DNA of 64,000 nt from Arenibacter sp. F26102 (GTDB taxonomy: Bacteria; Bacteroidota; Bacteroidia; Flavobacteriales; Flavobacteriaceae), in contig NZ_JALKBC010000015.1 in the NCBI RefSeq assembly GCF_023015865.1, positions 1 to 64,000 of the forward strand, given 5' to 3'. The notes under the pieces were generated by a model. The model worked only from the letters and a program-made list of their open reading frames with translations, was not told where the DNA came from and ran no database searches. The first letter of the stretch is position 1, and every line of letters starts with the position of its first letter. Shown piece by piece: positions 41,940 to 51,050 of the stretch. The position numbers were made by a program, and so were the translations under genes.

Positions 41940-42848
41940 TTGAATCAAGTTACAATAAAAAACAATTTCATCACGCTGACCGTACTGGACTATGGAGCTA
42001 TTATCCAAAAGTTGATATTAAAAAATAAAGATGGCGTGGATACCAATGTAGTGGTTGGTTTTGAGGAACCTGAAAAATATTTAGCCGATAACAAATCACT
42101 GGGTGCGTGTATTGGCAGATATGCCGGTAGAATTTCGAACAGCGGTTTTCAAATCAACAATACCAACTATCCGATCTTCTCTAAGGATGGCGTGCATTTA
42201 CACGGAGGTAAGCAGGGATTTGGGAAAAGGTATTGGACCATAGACCAAGTACACGATGGGGAAAATCCATTTGTAAAGCTTAGCTATCTAAGCAAGGATA
42301 TGGAAGAAGGCTATCCAGGAAACTTAAAAACCACTGTGACCTATAAGTTGGTAGATTCCTCACTATTTATTATCCATGAAGCTACCACAGACAAAGCAAC
42401 CCCTGTAAACTTAACCAACCATTCCTACTTTAATTTGGATGGTGAGGACACAATAGACCATTACCACTTAAGACTGTCTTGTCCGGAATATCTGGAAACG
42501 GATGCCAAGCTTCTTCCCACGGGAAATATAGTTTCGGTTAAAAATTCCAAATATGATTTTTTGAGCATGAAAAGGATAGGAGAAGTTCGTTTGGACACGC
42601 CATTTGTTTTGGACTCCAGTTTAAAGGATGGAACGGTACTGGCTTCGGATATATCGGGTTTATCCATGGAAGTTATCACCAATCAACCTGGAGTGGTCGT
42701 TTATACTCCGGCGGCCTTTGCTGCAATATGTTTTGAAACACAAAATTTTCCTGATGCACCCAACCAACCGAACTTTCCAAATAGTCTTTTAAAACCGGGA
42801 GAAACCTATCATAATGAAACCGAGTTCAGATTTAGTTTCGTACTTTAG
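41940..42848 (+). CDS. galM: Aldose 1-epimerase (mutarotase), TTG start
   Basis: 302 residues. It interconverts alpha and beta anomers of hexoses. The beta-sandwich shows VLDYGAIIQKLIL, GRYAGRISNSGFQINN (the GR-A-RI signature), the catalytic His in VNLTNHSYFNL, and a C-terminal glutamate region ending LLKPGETYHNETEFRF. No in-frame ATG precedes the conserved beginning, so TTG at 41940 is the most likely start. It is shorter than family members that carry a signal peptide, so it is cytoplasmic. The DUF2911 gene follows 29 bp downstream. Confidence 0.93.
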   Translation: MNQVTIKNNFITLTVLDYGAIIQKLILKNKDGVDTNVVVGFEEPEKYLADNKSLGACIGRYAGRISNSGFQINNTNYPIFSKDGVHLHGGKQGFGKRYWTIDQVHDGENPFVKLSYLSKDMEEGYPGNLKTTVTYKLVDSSLFIIHEATTDKATPVNLTNHSYFNLDGEDTIDHYHLRLSCPEYLETDAKLLPTGNIVSVKNSKYDFLSMKRIGEVRLDTPFVLDSSLKDGTVLASDISGLSMEVITNQPGVVVYTPAAFAAICFETQNFPDAPNQPNFPNSLLKPGETYHNETEFRFSFVL

Positions 42849-42877
42849 GTGTATAGATAACTACAAAATCCACAAAT

Positions 42878-43438
42878 ATGAAATTTCTTAAATGGCTAGT
42901 AATAGTTGTAGTAGTATTGGTTTTGGCATTTTTTTTATTTGGAAAATCCTATTTAAGGGAACAGACCAAAAAGAACAGTCCTGAGAAGACCGCTACTTAC
43001 ACTGAAAATGGATTGGACCTTGCCGTAAAATATAGTAGTCCATTCAAAAAAGACCGTGTTATTTTTGGCGAATTGGTGCCCTATGATGTAGTCTGGAGAA
43101 CAGGGGCCAATGAACCTACCACTTTTACAACGGCTACCAATATTAGTGTTGGTGGCAAAAGCTTGCCCTCTGGAAGTTATTCCTTGTGGACCATACCCGG
43201 CAAAGAGACCTGGAAATTTATATTCAATAGTGAAATTCCAGAATGGGGCGTTACCATTTTAAGTGGCGGGAAAGAAACCACTAGAAACCCCGAAACGGAT
43301 GTGGTAGAAATAAGCGTCCCTGTGCAGGAATTGTCACAAACAATAGAAAGTCTTTCCATAGATTTCGATGAAGCGCAACAGCTTTACCTAAGTCTCGCAT
43401 GGGATAAAACAAAAGTTAGCGTTCCCATTAAAAAATAA
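42878..43438 (+). CDS. DUF2911 membrane-anchored protein
   Basis: 186 residues. An N-terminal membrane anchor (residues ~5-22; WLVIVVVVLVLAFFLF) is followed by the DUF2911 domain, with VKYSSPFKKDRVIFGELVPY, DVVWRTGANEPTTFTT and LPSGSYSLWTIPGKETWKFI. The family is common in Bacteroidota and has no known activity. Between galM (29 bp upstream) and meaB (2 bp downstream), so co-transcribed with both. Confidence 0.9.
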   Translation: MKFLKWLVIVVVVLVLAFFLFGKSYLREQTKKNSPEKTATYTENGLDLAVKYSSPFKKDRVIFGELVPYDVVWRTGANEPTTFTTATNISVGGKSLPSGSYSLWTIPGKETWKFIFNSEIPEWGVTILSGGKETTRNPETDVVEISVPVQELSQTIESLSIDFDEAQQLYLSLAWDKTKVSVPIKK

Positions 43439-43440
43439 GT

Positions 43441-44481
43441 TTGGCCAACAAGAAAAATACTGAGGGGAAAAGCATTTCTATAGTTAAAGCATTGAGAAAA
43501 ATGAGTCCGTCCGTAGCTGAATTGACCCAAGGTATTTTAAAAGGGGATATAGCTGCTTTGGCCAGGGCCATTACATTGGTGGAAAGCACCAACAGTTCAC
43601 ATTTTCAAAAATCAAACACAATCATAGACCTGTGTCTTCCTCATAGCGGTAATAGCATACGCATTGGAATTACTGGAGTTCCCGGAGTAGGAAAAAGTAC
43701 ATTCATAGAGACCTTTGGAACCTACCTTACCGGAATGGGGAAAAAAGTTGCGGTACTGGCAGTAGATCCTTCCAGCTCCATAAGCAAAGGCAGTATTTTG
43801 GGAGATAAGACCCGAATGCAAGAATTGGTCAAGGACAAAAATGCTTTTATTCGTCCCTCCCCTACCGGTCATTCCTTGGGAGGTGTTGCCCGAAAAACCA
43901 GGGAAACCATAATTCTCTGTGAGGCAGCAGGATTCGATACCATTTTAGTGGAAACTGTCGGGGTAGGCCAAAGTGAAACGGCTGTACATGGAATGGTGGA
44001 TTTCTTTTTACTTTTGAAATTGGCCGGGGCGGGAGATGAACTTCAAGGTATTAAAAGAGGCATCATGGAAATGGCAGATGCCATTGTTATCAATAAAGCC
44101 GATGGCAGCAACATTGAACAGGCCAATCTGGCCAAAGCTGAATTTACGAAGGCATTACATCTATATCCTCCCAAAGAAAACGGATGGACCACAGAAGTGC
44201 TTAGTTGTTCTGCCATACAAAAAACAGGAATATCAGAAATATGGAACCTAATCCAGACCTATATTGATTCTACCAACGCTAAGGACCATATAACCATAAA
44301 AAGAAGGTCTCAAAATAAATACTGGTTACTACAGACCATTGAGGACCAGCTAAAACAACAGTTTTACGGCAATAAAAATATAAAACTCCATTTGGATATT
44401 ATGGTCAAGAAAGTAATTGATGGAGAAATATCACCTTTCACGGCGGCCCAGGAATTGTTGAACCTGGCCAAAGAACCCTAA
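43441..44481 (+). CDS. meaB: MeaB/ArgK-type G3E GTPase, methylmalonyl-CoA mutase chaperone
   Basis: 346 residues from a TTG at 43441, 2 bp after the DUF2911 stop. The ATG at 43501 would give 326 residues and also keep the whole conserved part. It has Walker A GITGVPGVGKSTFIE, the switch DPSSSISKGSILGDKTRM, the GHSLGGVARKTRE segment, ETVGVGQSETAV with the Walker B region, and NKAD for guanine binding. MeaB protects and reactivates B12-dependent methylmalonyl-CoA mutase. The mutase genes are not in this window. Confidence 0.94.
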   Translation: MANKKNTEGKSISIVKALRKMSPSVAELTQGILKGDIAALARAITLVESTNSSHFQKSNTIIDLCLPHSGNSIRIGITGVPGVGKSTFIETFGTYLTGMGKKVAVLAVDPSSSISKGSILGDKTRMQELVKDKNAFIRPSPTGHSLGGVARKTRETIILCEAAGFDTILVETVGVGQSETAVHGMVDFFLLLKLAGAGDELQGIKRGIMEMADAIVINKADGSNIEQANLAKAEFTKALHLYPPKENGWTTEVLSCSAIQKTGISEIWNLIQTYIDSTNAKDHITIKRRSQNKYWLLQTIEDQLKQQFYGNKNIKLHLDIMVKKVIDGEISPFTAAQELLNLAKEP

Positions 44482-44676
44482 AGACCTCCTTTTATATTAG
44501 AGGTTGAACAATATTTCAACAATAGGATAAGGTTATACTGGCGCATAAATAATACTGAACCTTCTTCTATTATTTCTTAATAATAAGATGAACATTCCAA
44601 TGAGGCATAGGTTAACAAAGTTGATTATCTTTGGACCTTTAAATTTTAGATCTAAAAGTACTTATCCTTTTACAAA

Positions 44677-45390
44677 ATGAGTTACGAATTCACCATAATT
44701 ATTCCTGTCTATAATGAAGAAGATAATTTGGAACGTGTTGAAAAGGAGCTAAAGGAGTACTTGGCAATATGCACCAAAAAGGCCAAAGTGTTATTTGTAA
44801 ACGATGGTTCCAAGGATAAAAGTCAACAGTTAATTGAGACTATTTGCCAAAGAAACGAAGCTTTTGGTTTTGTGAAATTTGCCAAAAACAAAGGATTGAG
44901 TGCCGCTATTAAAGCAGGTTTTGACCACGTAGACACACCCTTATTAGGATACATAGACTCCGATCTACAAACCTCACCCGAAGATTTCAACCTACTCTTG
45001 GAACATATTGATCAATACGATCTTGTAACCGGGGTAAGGGCAGATAGAAAGGATTCCTTTGTTAAGAATGCCTCATCTGCAGTTGCCAATAGTATACGAA
45101 GAGCATTTACAAATGACGGAATGGACGATACAGGATGTCCCTTAAAGGTCATAAAAACAGATTTTGCCAAAAGAATCCCAATGTTTAAAGGTTTACATCG
45201 ATTTTTGCCCGCCATGATTTTATTGCAAAACGGTACCATTGTTCAAATTCCTATTCGCCACTTTCCACGTATGGCCGGAACGGCAAAGTTCGGTCTATGG
45301 AATAGGCTGCTGGGTCCGCTAATGGATTGCTTTGCCTACTTATGGATGAAGAAAAAATATATTAACTACGAGGTAGAGAAAATAGGATAA
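44677..45390 (+). CDS. Family 2 glycosyltransferase, polyprenyl-phosphate sugar type
   Basis: 237 residues. A GT-A fold with FTIIIPVYNEEDNLERV, VLFVNDGSKDKS, KNKGLSAAIKAGFDH and the metal-binding YIDSDLQTSPEDF. The later DTGCPLKVIK and AKFGLWNRLLGP segments resemble dolichyl/undecaprenyl-phosphate sugar transferases (DPM1/ArnC group). It lacks the two C-terminal membrane helices of ArnC, having only a short hydrophobic stretch. It is first in an operon with the duplicated LAB_N-like protein (zero spacing) and a GT39 enzyme, and probably makes the lipid-linked sugar donor. Confidence 0.92.
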   Translation: MSYEFTIIIPVYNEEDNLERVEKELKEYLAICTKKAKVLFVNDGSKDKSQQLIETICQRNEAFGFVKFAKNKGLSAAIKAGFDHVDTPLLGYIDSDLQTSPEDFNLLLEHIDQYDLVTGVRADRKDSFVKNASSAVANSIRRAFTNDGMDDTGCPLKVIKTDFAKRIPMFKGLHRFLPAMILLQNGTIVQIPIRHFPRMAGTAKFGLWNRLLGPLMDCFAYLWMKKKYINYEVEKIG

Positions 45391-46029
45391 ATGGCAAATT
45401 GGATGGTTTATGCTATAGGCTTTATTGCCCAAATACTATTTTCCAGTAGAATGGTGGTGCAATGGGTTATTTCGGAAAAAAACAAAAAAGTACTCACTCC
45501 AAGGCTTTTTTGGCAACTCAGCTTATTGGCATCGTTTCTATTGTTCGTATACGGATGGCTCCGTGATGATTTTGCCATAATGTTGGGGCAGGCCATTACC
45601 TATTTTATTTATATCCGCAACATTCAACTGCAGGGTGAATGGAAGAAATTACCCAAAGCTTTTAGGGTATTCCTTTGGATTTTCCCGATAATGATTATTG
45701 TATATGGATATAATAACAACTCCTACGACCTGAGGAATTTCTTCCAAAACGAAAATATTCCAACTTGGTTGCTATTGTTGGGAAGTATAGCACAGGTAAT
45801 TTTTACCTTTCGGTTTGTATATCAATGGATATATTCCGAGAAAAAGAAAACCTCTAGTCTTCCTTTCGGTTTTTGGTTCCTTAGTCTGGTTGGGGCATCC
45901 TTAATTCTTACGTATGCCATTTTCAGGAAGGATCCTGTCCTATTTGCAGGCCATACTTTAGGAATGATCGTTTATTTAAGAAATTTATTTATCCTTAAAA
46001 ATGAAGTTCATGATGTGGTTGAAAAATAA
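45391..46029 (+). CDS. Duplicated LAB_N-like (PQ-loop-type) membrane protein, possible flippase
   Basis: 212 residues with about six or seven membrane helices. The two halves are clear repeats with an offset of 121 residues. IAQILFSSRMVVQWVISEK (12-30) aligns with IAQVIFTFRFVYQWIYSEK (133-151), and FW-LSL at 40 with FW-LSL at 161. G-YIRN (66, 74-77) aligns with G-YLRN (187, 195-198). Each half is a three-helix unit of the LAB_N type, the small domain named from the N-terminus of some lipid A disaccharide synthases. It starts directly after the GT2 stop and overlaps the GT39 gene by 29 bp. That position matches the ArnE/F flippase of the aminoarabinose pathway, so a role in moving the lipid-linked sugar is inferred. 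Confidence 0.85.
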   Translation: MANWMVYAIGFIAQILFSSRMVVQWVISEKNKKVLTPRLFWQLSLLASFLLFVYGWLRDDFAIMLGQAITYFIYIRNIQLQGEWKKLPKAFRVFLWIFPIMIIVYGYNNNSYDLRNFFQNENIPTWLLLLGSIAQVIFTFRFVYQWIYSEKKKTSSLPFGFWFLSLVGASLILTYAIFRKDPVLFAGHTLGMIVYLRNLFILKNEVHDVVEK

Positions 46030-47653
46030 TCCTATCGCTGTAATCTTCATAGCGGGTATCTCAATTTTCCTATTTCAACTTAATGTGATTCCCGTCACGA
46101 TCATGGAGGCCAGGAATTTCATTACCGCAAGGGAAATGATTACCGAAGGCAATTGGTTATTAACAACCATGAACGAACTGCCGAGATATGAGAAACCTCC
46201 GCTACCTAGTTGGATCACCGCCATTTTTGGATGGATATTTGGTTTTGAAAACATTGCCGGACTAAGGCTACCGACCATGTTGATGGCTATATTTTTGGGA
46301 TATATAGGGTATATATTTTCATTACAATTACTGAACAATAAAGGACATGCACTCATAAATGCACTTATTCTATTAAGTTCTTTCTATATAATCGTCATTA
46401 CCATTGAGGCACCTTGGGATATTTACACGCATGGATTTATGCTGACAGGTATCTATTTTTTATATCATTTTTTTAAACTGCCCGAGAACAAATGGAAGAA
46501 CAGCCTTCTTGCCGCAATTTTCATAGGTCTATCCTTCATGAGTAAAGGACCTGTTTCCCTTTACGGTCTCCTGCTGCCCTTCTTATTGGCCTATGGGTTT
46601 GTATTTAAATATAAGGGCTTTCGTGTTAACAAGAAATTTTTTCCCTTGGTTGCCATGTTAGTTCTGGCCGGTATTATTGGCCTATGGTGGTTTTTGTACG
46701 TTCGTCTCGCAGATCCCAATGCCTTCTTGGCCATAACAAAAAAAGAAACTGCCAATTGGTCCAGTTATAATGTTCGACCCTTTTACTATTATTGGAGCTT
46801 TTTTATACAGAGTGGCATTTGGACCATACCGGCCTTGATCAGTCTTATATACCCTTATCTTAAGGATAGGGTAAGCGACAAAAAATCATACCTGTTCACC
46901 TTTTTATGGACTATTTTTTCGGTAATTCTACTTTCAATCATCCCAGAAAAAAAGGCTAGATACCTTGTTCCTGTATTAATCCCCCTAGCCCTAAATACAG
47001 GGTTTTATATGGAATATGTCATCAGCAATTTTAAAAGCTCCTTTGTTCGGAAAGAAAAGATTCCCGTGTATTTCCATTTTGGTTTAATAGGACTAATAGA
47101 TATTGCTTTTCCCTTTGTGGCCTACTTTATCCTAAAGGATGGTTTAGGTGATTTTTGGGGCTATTATACTTTATCCTCCGTGGTTCTTTTTACCATAGGA
47201 ATTTTACTTTTTCTCCAATTGAGAAAAAAGCAACTTTTTACTTGCTTTATGTTGACAATTGCCTTGGTGGCCACCATAAAAACCCTGGCATTGCCATTGT
47301 CCGGAGCCATGGAAAAAAATTCTCATTACAACAGTATATCCCAATTAAATTCAAATATGCTGCAAGAGGGTGTTCCCACCTTTTGTTTTGGTGAAATTGC
47401 ACCAGAAATGATTTGGGACTACGGTACAGCAATCCCCGTACTTAAAGGAGAAGAGGAAATTATAATTCCCGCCGGTAAAAAGTTTGGCGTTCTTGTAATC
47501 CCAGTCGAAGAAAATGAATTTAAACGTATCTTTGACCCCGAATATAGGCTTACGCTAAAGACCGTGTACGACCTAAATTACAATGCCGACCCAGGTACAA
47601 AAGGGCATAAAAACCGTTTGATAAGTAATTTATATATAGTTGAAAAACGATGA
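46001..47653 (+). CDS. GT39-family (ArnT-like) membrane glycosyltransferase
   Basis: 550 residues. About eleven membrane helices and a short C-terminal soluble part. The first periplasmic loop has EARNFITAREMITEGNWL and NELPRYEKPPLPSWITAIFG, the acidic residue and EKPPL motif of the PMT/ArnT family. Such enzymes transfer a sugar from a polyprenyl phosphate to lipid A or protein on the periplasmic face. Overlaps the LAB_N-like gene by 29 bp and shares an ATGA overlap with the next gene, so all four genes are one transcript. The acceptor is unknown. Confidence 0.92.
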   Translation: MKFMMWLKNNPIAVIFIAGISIFLFQLNVIPVTIMEARNFITAREMITEGNWLLTTMNELPRYEKPPLPSWITAIFGWIFGFENIAGLRLPTMLMAIFLGYIGYIFSLQLLNNKGHALINALILLSSFYIIVITIEAPWDIYTHGFMLTGIYFLYHFFKLPENKWKNSLLAAIFIGLSFMSKGPVSLYGLLLPFLLAYGFVFKYKGFRVNKKFFPLVAMLVLAGIIGLWWFLYVRLADPNAFLAITKKETANWSSYNVRPFYYYWSFFIQSGIWTIPALISLIYPYLKDRVSDKKSYLFTFLWTIFSVILLSIIPEKKARYLVPVLIPLALNTGFYMEYVISNFKSSFVRKEKIPVYFHFGLIGLIDIAFPFVAYFILKDGLGDFWGYYTLSSVVLFTIGILLFLQLRKKQLFTCFMLTIALVATIKTLALPLSGAMEKNSHYNSISQLNSNMLQEGVPTFCFGEIAPEMIWDYGTAIPVLKGEEEIIIPAGKKFGVLVIPVEENEFKRIFDPEYRLTLKTVYDLNYNADPGTKGHKNRLISNLYIVEKR

Positions 47654-48330
47654 TGGACATCTTTACAAAATTTGAAAAAATAGGATACAGTATTTTAGCC
47701 GTTATAATCCTGATAGGTTTGTATTTAGGACTTAATGACGACATTTATTTTGATGTTAAATACGCTCAGGAGGATGGACCGGTTGAATGGGGCACCGCCA
47801 TAATGCTTTTTGGCATATTTATACTTTCACTATACCATTTGATAAGCTTGTGGACCGCTAAAAAAATATTATGGAAACTGGGGACATTCCTTTTTGTGGT
47901 TTTATTCCTATTTGCTGCAGGTGAGGAAATATCATGGGGACAACGAATATTCGGAGTGGAATCCAGCGAGTTTTTTATAGAAAATAATGCCCAAGGCGAA
48001 ACCAACCTGCACAACCTTGTTGTAGGTGAAAAGAAAATAAACAAAATTATCTTCAGCCAATTACTATTTCTGGTAATGTTTCTTTACCTCATAATAACCC
48101 CTATACTCTTCAGAAAATTTAATTGGTTCAAGGATTTGGCCAATACATTTGCAGTGCCTATTGTAAAGTGGCACCACACCATAGCCTTTTTAGTGACAAC
48201 CATTTTTATTGCCCTTAATCCGGCCAGTCGAAAATGGGAAGTGTATGAACTGGCCTTTGGCGCTATCTTTTTCTTGATTTTTCTTGGACCCTTGAACAAA
48301 GAAATCTTTGAAAGGGAACAGCCGGAATAA
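47650..48330 (+). CDS. Multi-pass membrane protein of unknown function
   Basis: 226 residues with about six membrane helices. Polar residues stand out in or next to membrane segments: AAGEEISWGQRIFG (Glu92, Glu93, Arg99), ENNAQGETNLHNL (Glu117, His121), VKWHHTIAF (His175, His176) and SRKWEVYEL (Glu197, Glu200). Such a set of Glu and His residues could form a metal site, as in intramembrane hydrolases, but the spacing does not fit the CPBP motif exactly. It is fused into the glycosyltransferase operon by a 4-base ATGA overlap, so it probably handles the same lipid or sugar. I know of no assigned function. Confidence 0.8.
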   Translation: MMDIFTKFEKIGYSILAVIILIGLYLGLNDDIYFDVKYAQEDGPVEWGTAIMLFGIFILSLYHLISLWTAKKILWKLGTFLFVVLFLFAAGEEISWGQRIFGVESSEFFIENNAQGETNLHNLVVGEKKINKIIFSQLLFLVMFLYLIITPILFRKFNWFKDLANTFAVPIVKWHHTIAFLVTTIFIALNPASRKWEVYELAFGAIFFLIFLGPLNKEIFEREQPE

Positions 48331-48392
48331 AATAAGGTCATGGACTTAATCCGCAAACAGGGGCCGAATTAACCCAAAACGAAAATTTTGAA

Positions 48393-48962
48393 TCAATGAT
48401 CGTATTTGGCCGTGAACTTTAATAATAGCTGCAGAAACAATCCCCCTAAGAACGATCCAATAATTATTCCTGTTAGGACATCCAACGGAAAATGCACCCC
48501 TATATAAATACGGCTATAGGCCACAACAAGGGCCCAAACAACTAGGAATATTCCAATATATTTATATTTGGGACGTAATAGGGAAGTAAAGAAAACAGCA
48601 ACCGCAAAAGAATTGGCGGCATGGGCAGAGAAATATCCGAATTTTCCCCCACAGGAACTTTTTACCAACCGCATCAGCCCATTTAATGAGGGATCATGAC
48701 AAGGTCTTAAACGCTGTACCCCATACTTGAAAAAATTAGCCAATTGATCCGTTACCAAAATGAGTAATGCAATGGCAACAACGGTCATAATAAGACGCTT
48801 TAGCCCATAGGCTCTATAGGTGAAAAATGCCAGTAATCCATAAAGGGGAATGGAACTGAATTTATTGGTCATAAAAAGCCAAAAACTGTCCCACTGGGAA
48901 GTGCCCAAGTTATTGAGGAACAGAAACAACTCCTTGTCGTAGTGCACCAATTGGTCTATCAT
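48393..48962 (-). CDS. PAP2-family membrane phosphatase
   Basis: 189 residues, about five or six helices. The three PAP2 signatures are visible: KYGVQRLRP (KX6RP type), YFSAHAANSFA (PSGH-like, with SAH in place of SGH) and YSRIYIGVHFPLDVLTG (SRX5HX3D type, with the nucleophilic His). Members dephosphorylate undecaprenyl diphosphate, lipid A or phosphatidate on the periplasmic side. It faces the glycosyltransferase operon tail to tail. Recycling of the polyprenyl carrier is one possible role. The next gene starts 3 bp upstream. Confidence 0.92.
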   Translation of the reverse strand: MIDQLVHYDKELFLFLNNLGTSQWDSFWLFMTNKFSSIPLYGLLAFFTYRAYGLKRLIMTVVAIALLILVTDQLANFFKYGVQRLRPCHDPSLNGLMRLVKSSCGGKFGYFSAHAANSFAVAVFFTSLLRPKYKYIGIFLVVWALVVAYSRIYIGVHFPLDVLTGIIIGSFLGGLFLQLLLKFTAKYDH

Positions 48963-48965
48963 AGC

Positions 48966-49193
48966 TTACTCTTGATATCTAGATATTTCCCTGTCATAGA
49001 AGGCCGTCGCTTGTTCAATTAAATTTTCGGCCTCCTCTTCCAATTCCTTTTCATCGTCTTGGGTAAAATCTTCCAACCATTCTACCTCGTCATTTTCCAG
49101 ATTTATGATGAATCTCGGGTACTCCGTGTGAACCACAAAGATAGCAGTTGGATAATCTGTATTATCTCCTAATAAAAATTTTGGGAATTCCAT
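48966..49193 (-). CDS. Small acidic protein of unknown function
   Basis: 75 residues, no signal or membrane segment. A beta-rich N-terminal part (YPTAIFVVHTEYPRFIINLE) is followed by a very acidic helix (FTQDDEKELEEEAENLIEQA). It ends 3 bp before the PAP2 phosphatase gene on the same strand, so they are co-transcribed. I do not recognise a named family. A protein-binding or adaptor role is possible from size and charge only. Confidence 0.7.
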   Translation of the reverse strand: MEFPKFLLGDNTDYPTAIFVVHTEYPRFIINLENDEVEWLEDFTQDDEKELEEEAENLIEQATAFYDREISRYQE

Positions 49194-49290
49194 AGTATAA
49201 CTCTTTTTCTAAATATCGCTATTGCAAAAATTTTGCTTTATTGGCAGATACCAATCTTTTAACTTTACTAATTAATTCTTAATCACATAG

Positions 49291-50655
49291 TTAACCAATC
49301 ATTTTCTTGGTCAAATAATTAAATCGAATATACAACATAATGGCCGATGCCGTAAGTCCGGCCAATAAGCCTATCCAAATCCCCGTACTCTCCAATGGAG
49401 TATATAATCCAAGATAAAAACTAATGGGAAAACCGATCATCCAATAGGCCACAAAGGTAATCATGGTAGGTATCCTCACATCTTGCATACCCCTAAGGGC
49501 ACCCAGCACCACCACTTGCAAACCATCGGAAATCTGAAATACCGCGGCTACTAAAATTAATTGCGCCGCAATAAGTACTACTTCGGTATTATCTGCCATA
49601 TTGCTGGCATCTCCAAGATCCAAATATATGGTGGGCAACCAGTCCTTCAATATCACAAAGGCAATGGCAAATATTATTTCCAATATTAGGGTAAGCAGAA
49701 AAATAGACTGTGCAATGCGCCTTAAGTCTTTAAAACTCCCCAATCCCTTTTGATTTCCTACACGTATCATGGCAGCGACACCTAGACCCATCCCCACCAT
49801 AAATGTCATACTACTTAGGTTTAATGCAATTTGGTTGGCCGCCTGTGAATTCTTGCCCAAAACACCACTTAGCCAAATAGCCGCAGTAAATATGGCCACT
49901 TCAAAGAACATCTGTAAGGCCGAGGGAAACCCCAGGTCTATAATTTTCTTCATGACCTTTTTCTCTATAGCTCTAAAATTAAAACCGGTAACGTATGCTT
50001 GGAATTTCTTCTTGTTTTTCAGTAACACCCAAAGAAAAATGACCATAATGATACGGGAAATCAAAGTGCCCCAAGCAGCGCCTACAATACCCATTTTAGG
50101 GAATCCCAAAGAACCAAAAATCAGTAGGTAATTCAAAATAATATTTACAAAGTTGGCAATTACAGTAGCGTACATGGGGTACTTGGTCTGTGACAATCCC
50201 TCAGAGAATTGTTTAAAGGCTTGGAATATAATTAGGGGAACCAAAGAAAACGCCACTAAATCCAAATAGGGCATAGCCAATTCCACCACTTCTGTAGGTT
50301 GCTTCATGAGAAACATCACCGGCTTGGCCAAAAGTATAATGCCAAAAAGTGAAAACCCCAATAGAGTACATAACAACAATCCGTGTTTTAGCGCACTCTT
50401 TCCATCGGCCACATTGCCCGCCCCATCAGCCTCTGCTACCAAAGGTGTAATGGCCGTAGAAAACCCTATGCCCAAGGACATGGCTATGAACACAAAACTG
50501 TTTCCCAAGGAAACCGCTGCCAATTCCGCTGTTCCCAATTGCCCTACCATAATATTATCGGCAAATTGTACAAACGAATGCCCCAACATCCCCAGAATAA
50601 CTGGAAATGAAAGGGATAAATTATAACGAAACTCCTTTGTATATTTCTGCAACAA
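49291..50655 (-). CDS. MATE-family efflux transporter, TTG start
   Basis: 454 residues with twelve predicted helices in two homologous halves (LSLSFPVILGMLGHSFVQFA in helix 1; FPSALQMFFEVAIFTAAIWL in helix 7). VGQLGTAELAAVSLGNS and SGVLGKNSQAANQIALNLSS are the matching helix-2 regions. Exports cations or drugs by Na or H antiport. The frame is closed by a stop three codons before TTG 50655, and the first ATG comes only at residue 22, inside helix 1. TTG (50655 or 50652) is therefore the start. Confidence 0.92.
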   Translation of the reverse strand: MLQKYTKEFRYNLSLSFPVILGMLGHSFVQFADNIMVGQLGTAELAAVSLGNSFVFIAMSLGIGFSTAITPLVAEADGAGNVADGKSALKHGLLLCTLLGFSLFGIILLAKPVMFLMKQPTEVVELAMPYLDLVAFSLVPLIIFQAFKQFSEGLSQTKYPMYATVIANFVNIILNYLLIFGSLGFPKMGIVGAAWGTLISRIIMVIFLWVLLKNKKKFQAYVTGFNFRAIEKKVMKKIIDLGFPSALQMFFEVAIFTAAIWLSGVLGKNSQAANQIALNLSSMTFMVGMGLGVAAMIRVGNQKGLGSFKDLRRIAQSIFLLTLILEIIFAIAFVILKDWLPTIYLDLGDASNMADNTEVVLIAAQLILVAAVFQISDGLQVVVLGALRGMQDVRIPTMITFVAYWMIGFPISFYLGLYTPLESTGIWIGLLAGLTASAIMLYIRFNYLTKKMIG

Positions 50656-51050
50656 GACGCTTTAATTTGAAGGGGCAAATATAAGGGTTAGCTTTGGTTT
50701 TAGAACAATGGATTTTTCCATTTAAAACCATTAATTATATAACGAACCCTATTCGTTTTCTGCGAAATTAATTACCTAACCAAAAATAAAATAATTCTAA
50801 ATGACCAATGTCACCAAACTTCCTGTTTTATATTTTTAAATTTCTTCCCTTAGATTTCACTACAGTTCCAAAGTGCAAGAAAAGTATGTTAGAATGCAAA
50901 AAAAATACCCTATATTGAAAAAATAACAAACAATATGGGGGCTAGATGGCAAGTTGTTAGGTTATTAATACGAGGTTTGAAAGAGAAATACTACCCTACC
51001 TGTAGACTTAGCATATCCGCATATATACAAGTAAAAAATATTCCCCCAAA
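50656..51050. other. Divergent intergenic region, MATE / sensor kinase
   Basis: 395 bp that must hold promoters for both divergent genes. Very AT-rich, without a convincing Bacteroidota -33/-7 pair, hairpin or small gene that I could see. Confidence 0.5.

Noticed and set aside
44482-44676. Short inverted repeats after meaB (GTTGAA/TTCAAC and TATTATT/AATAATA)
   Set aside because: The stems are only 6-7 bp, AT-rich and without T tracts, which is common by chance in this base composition.
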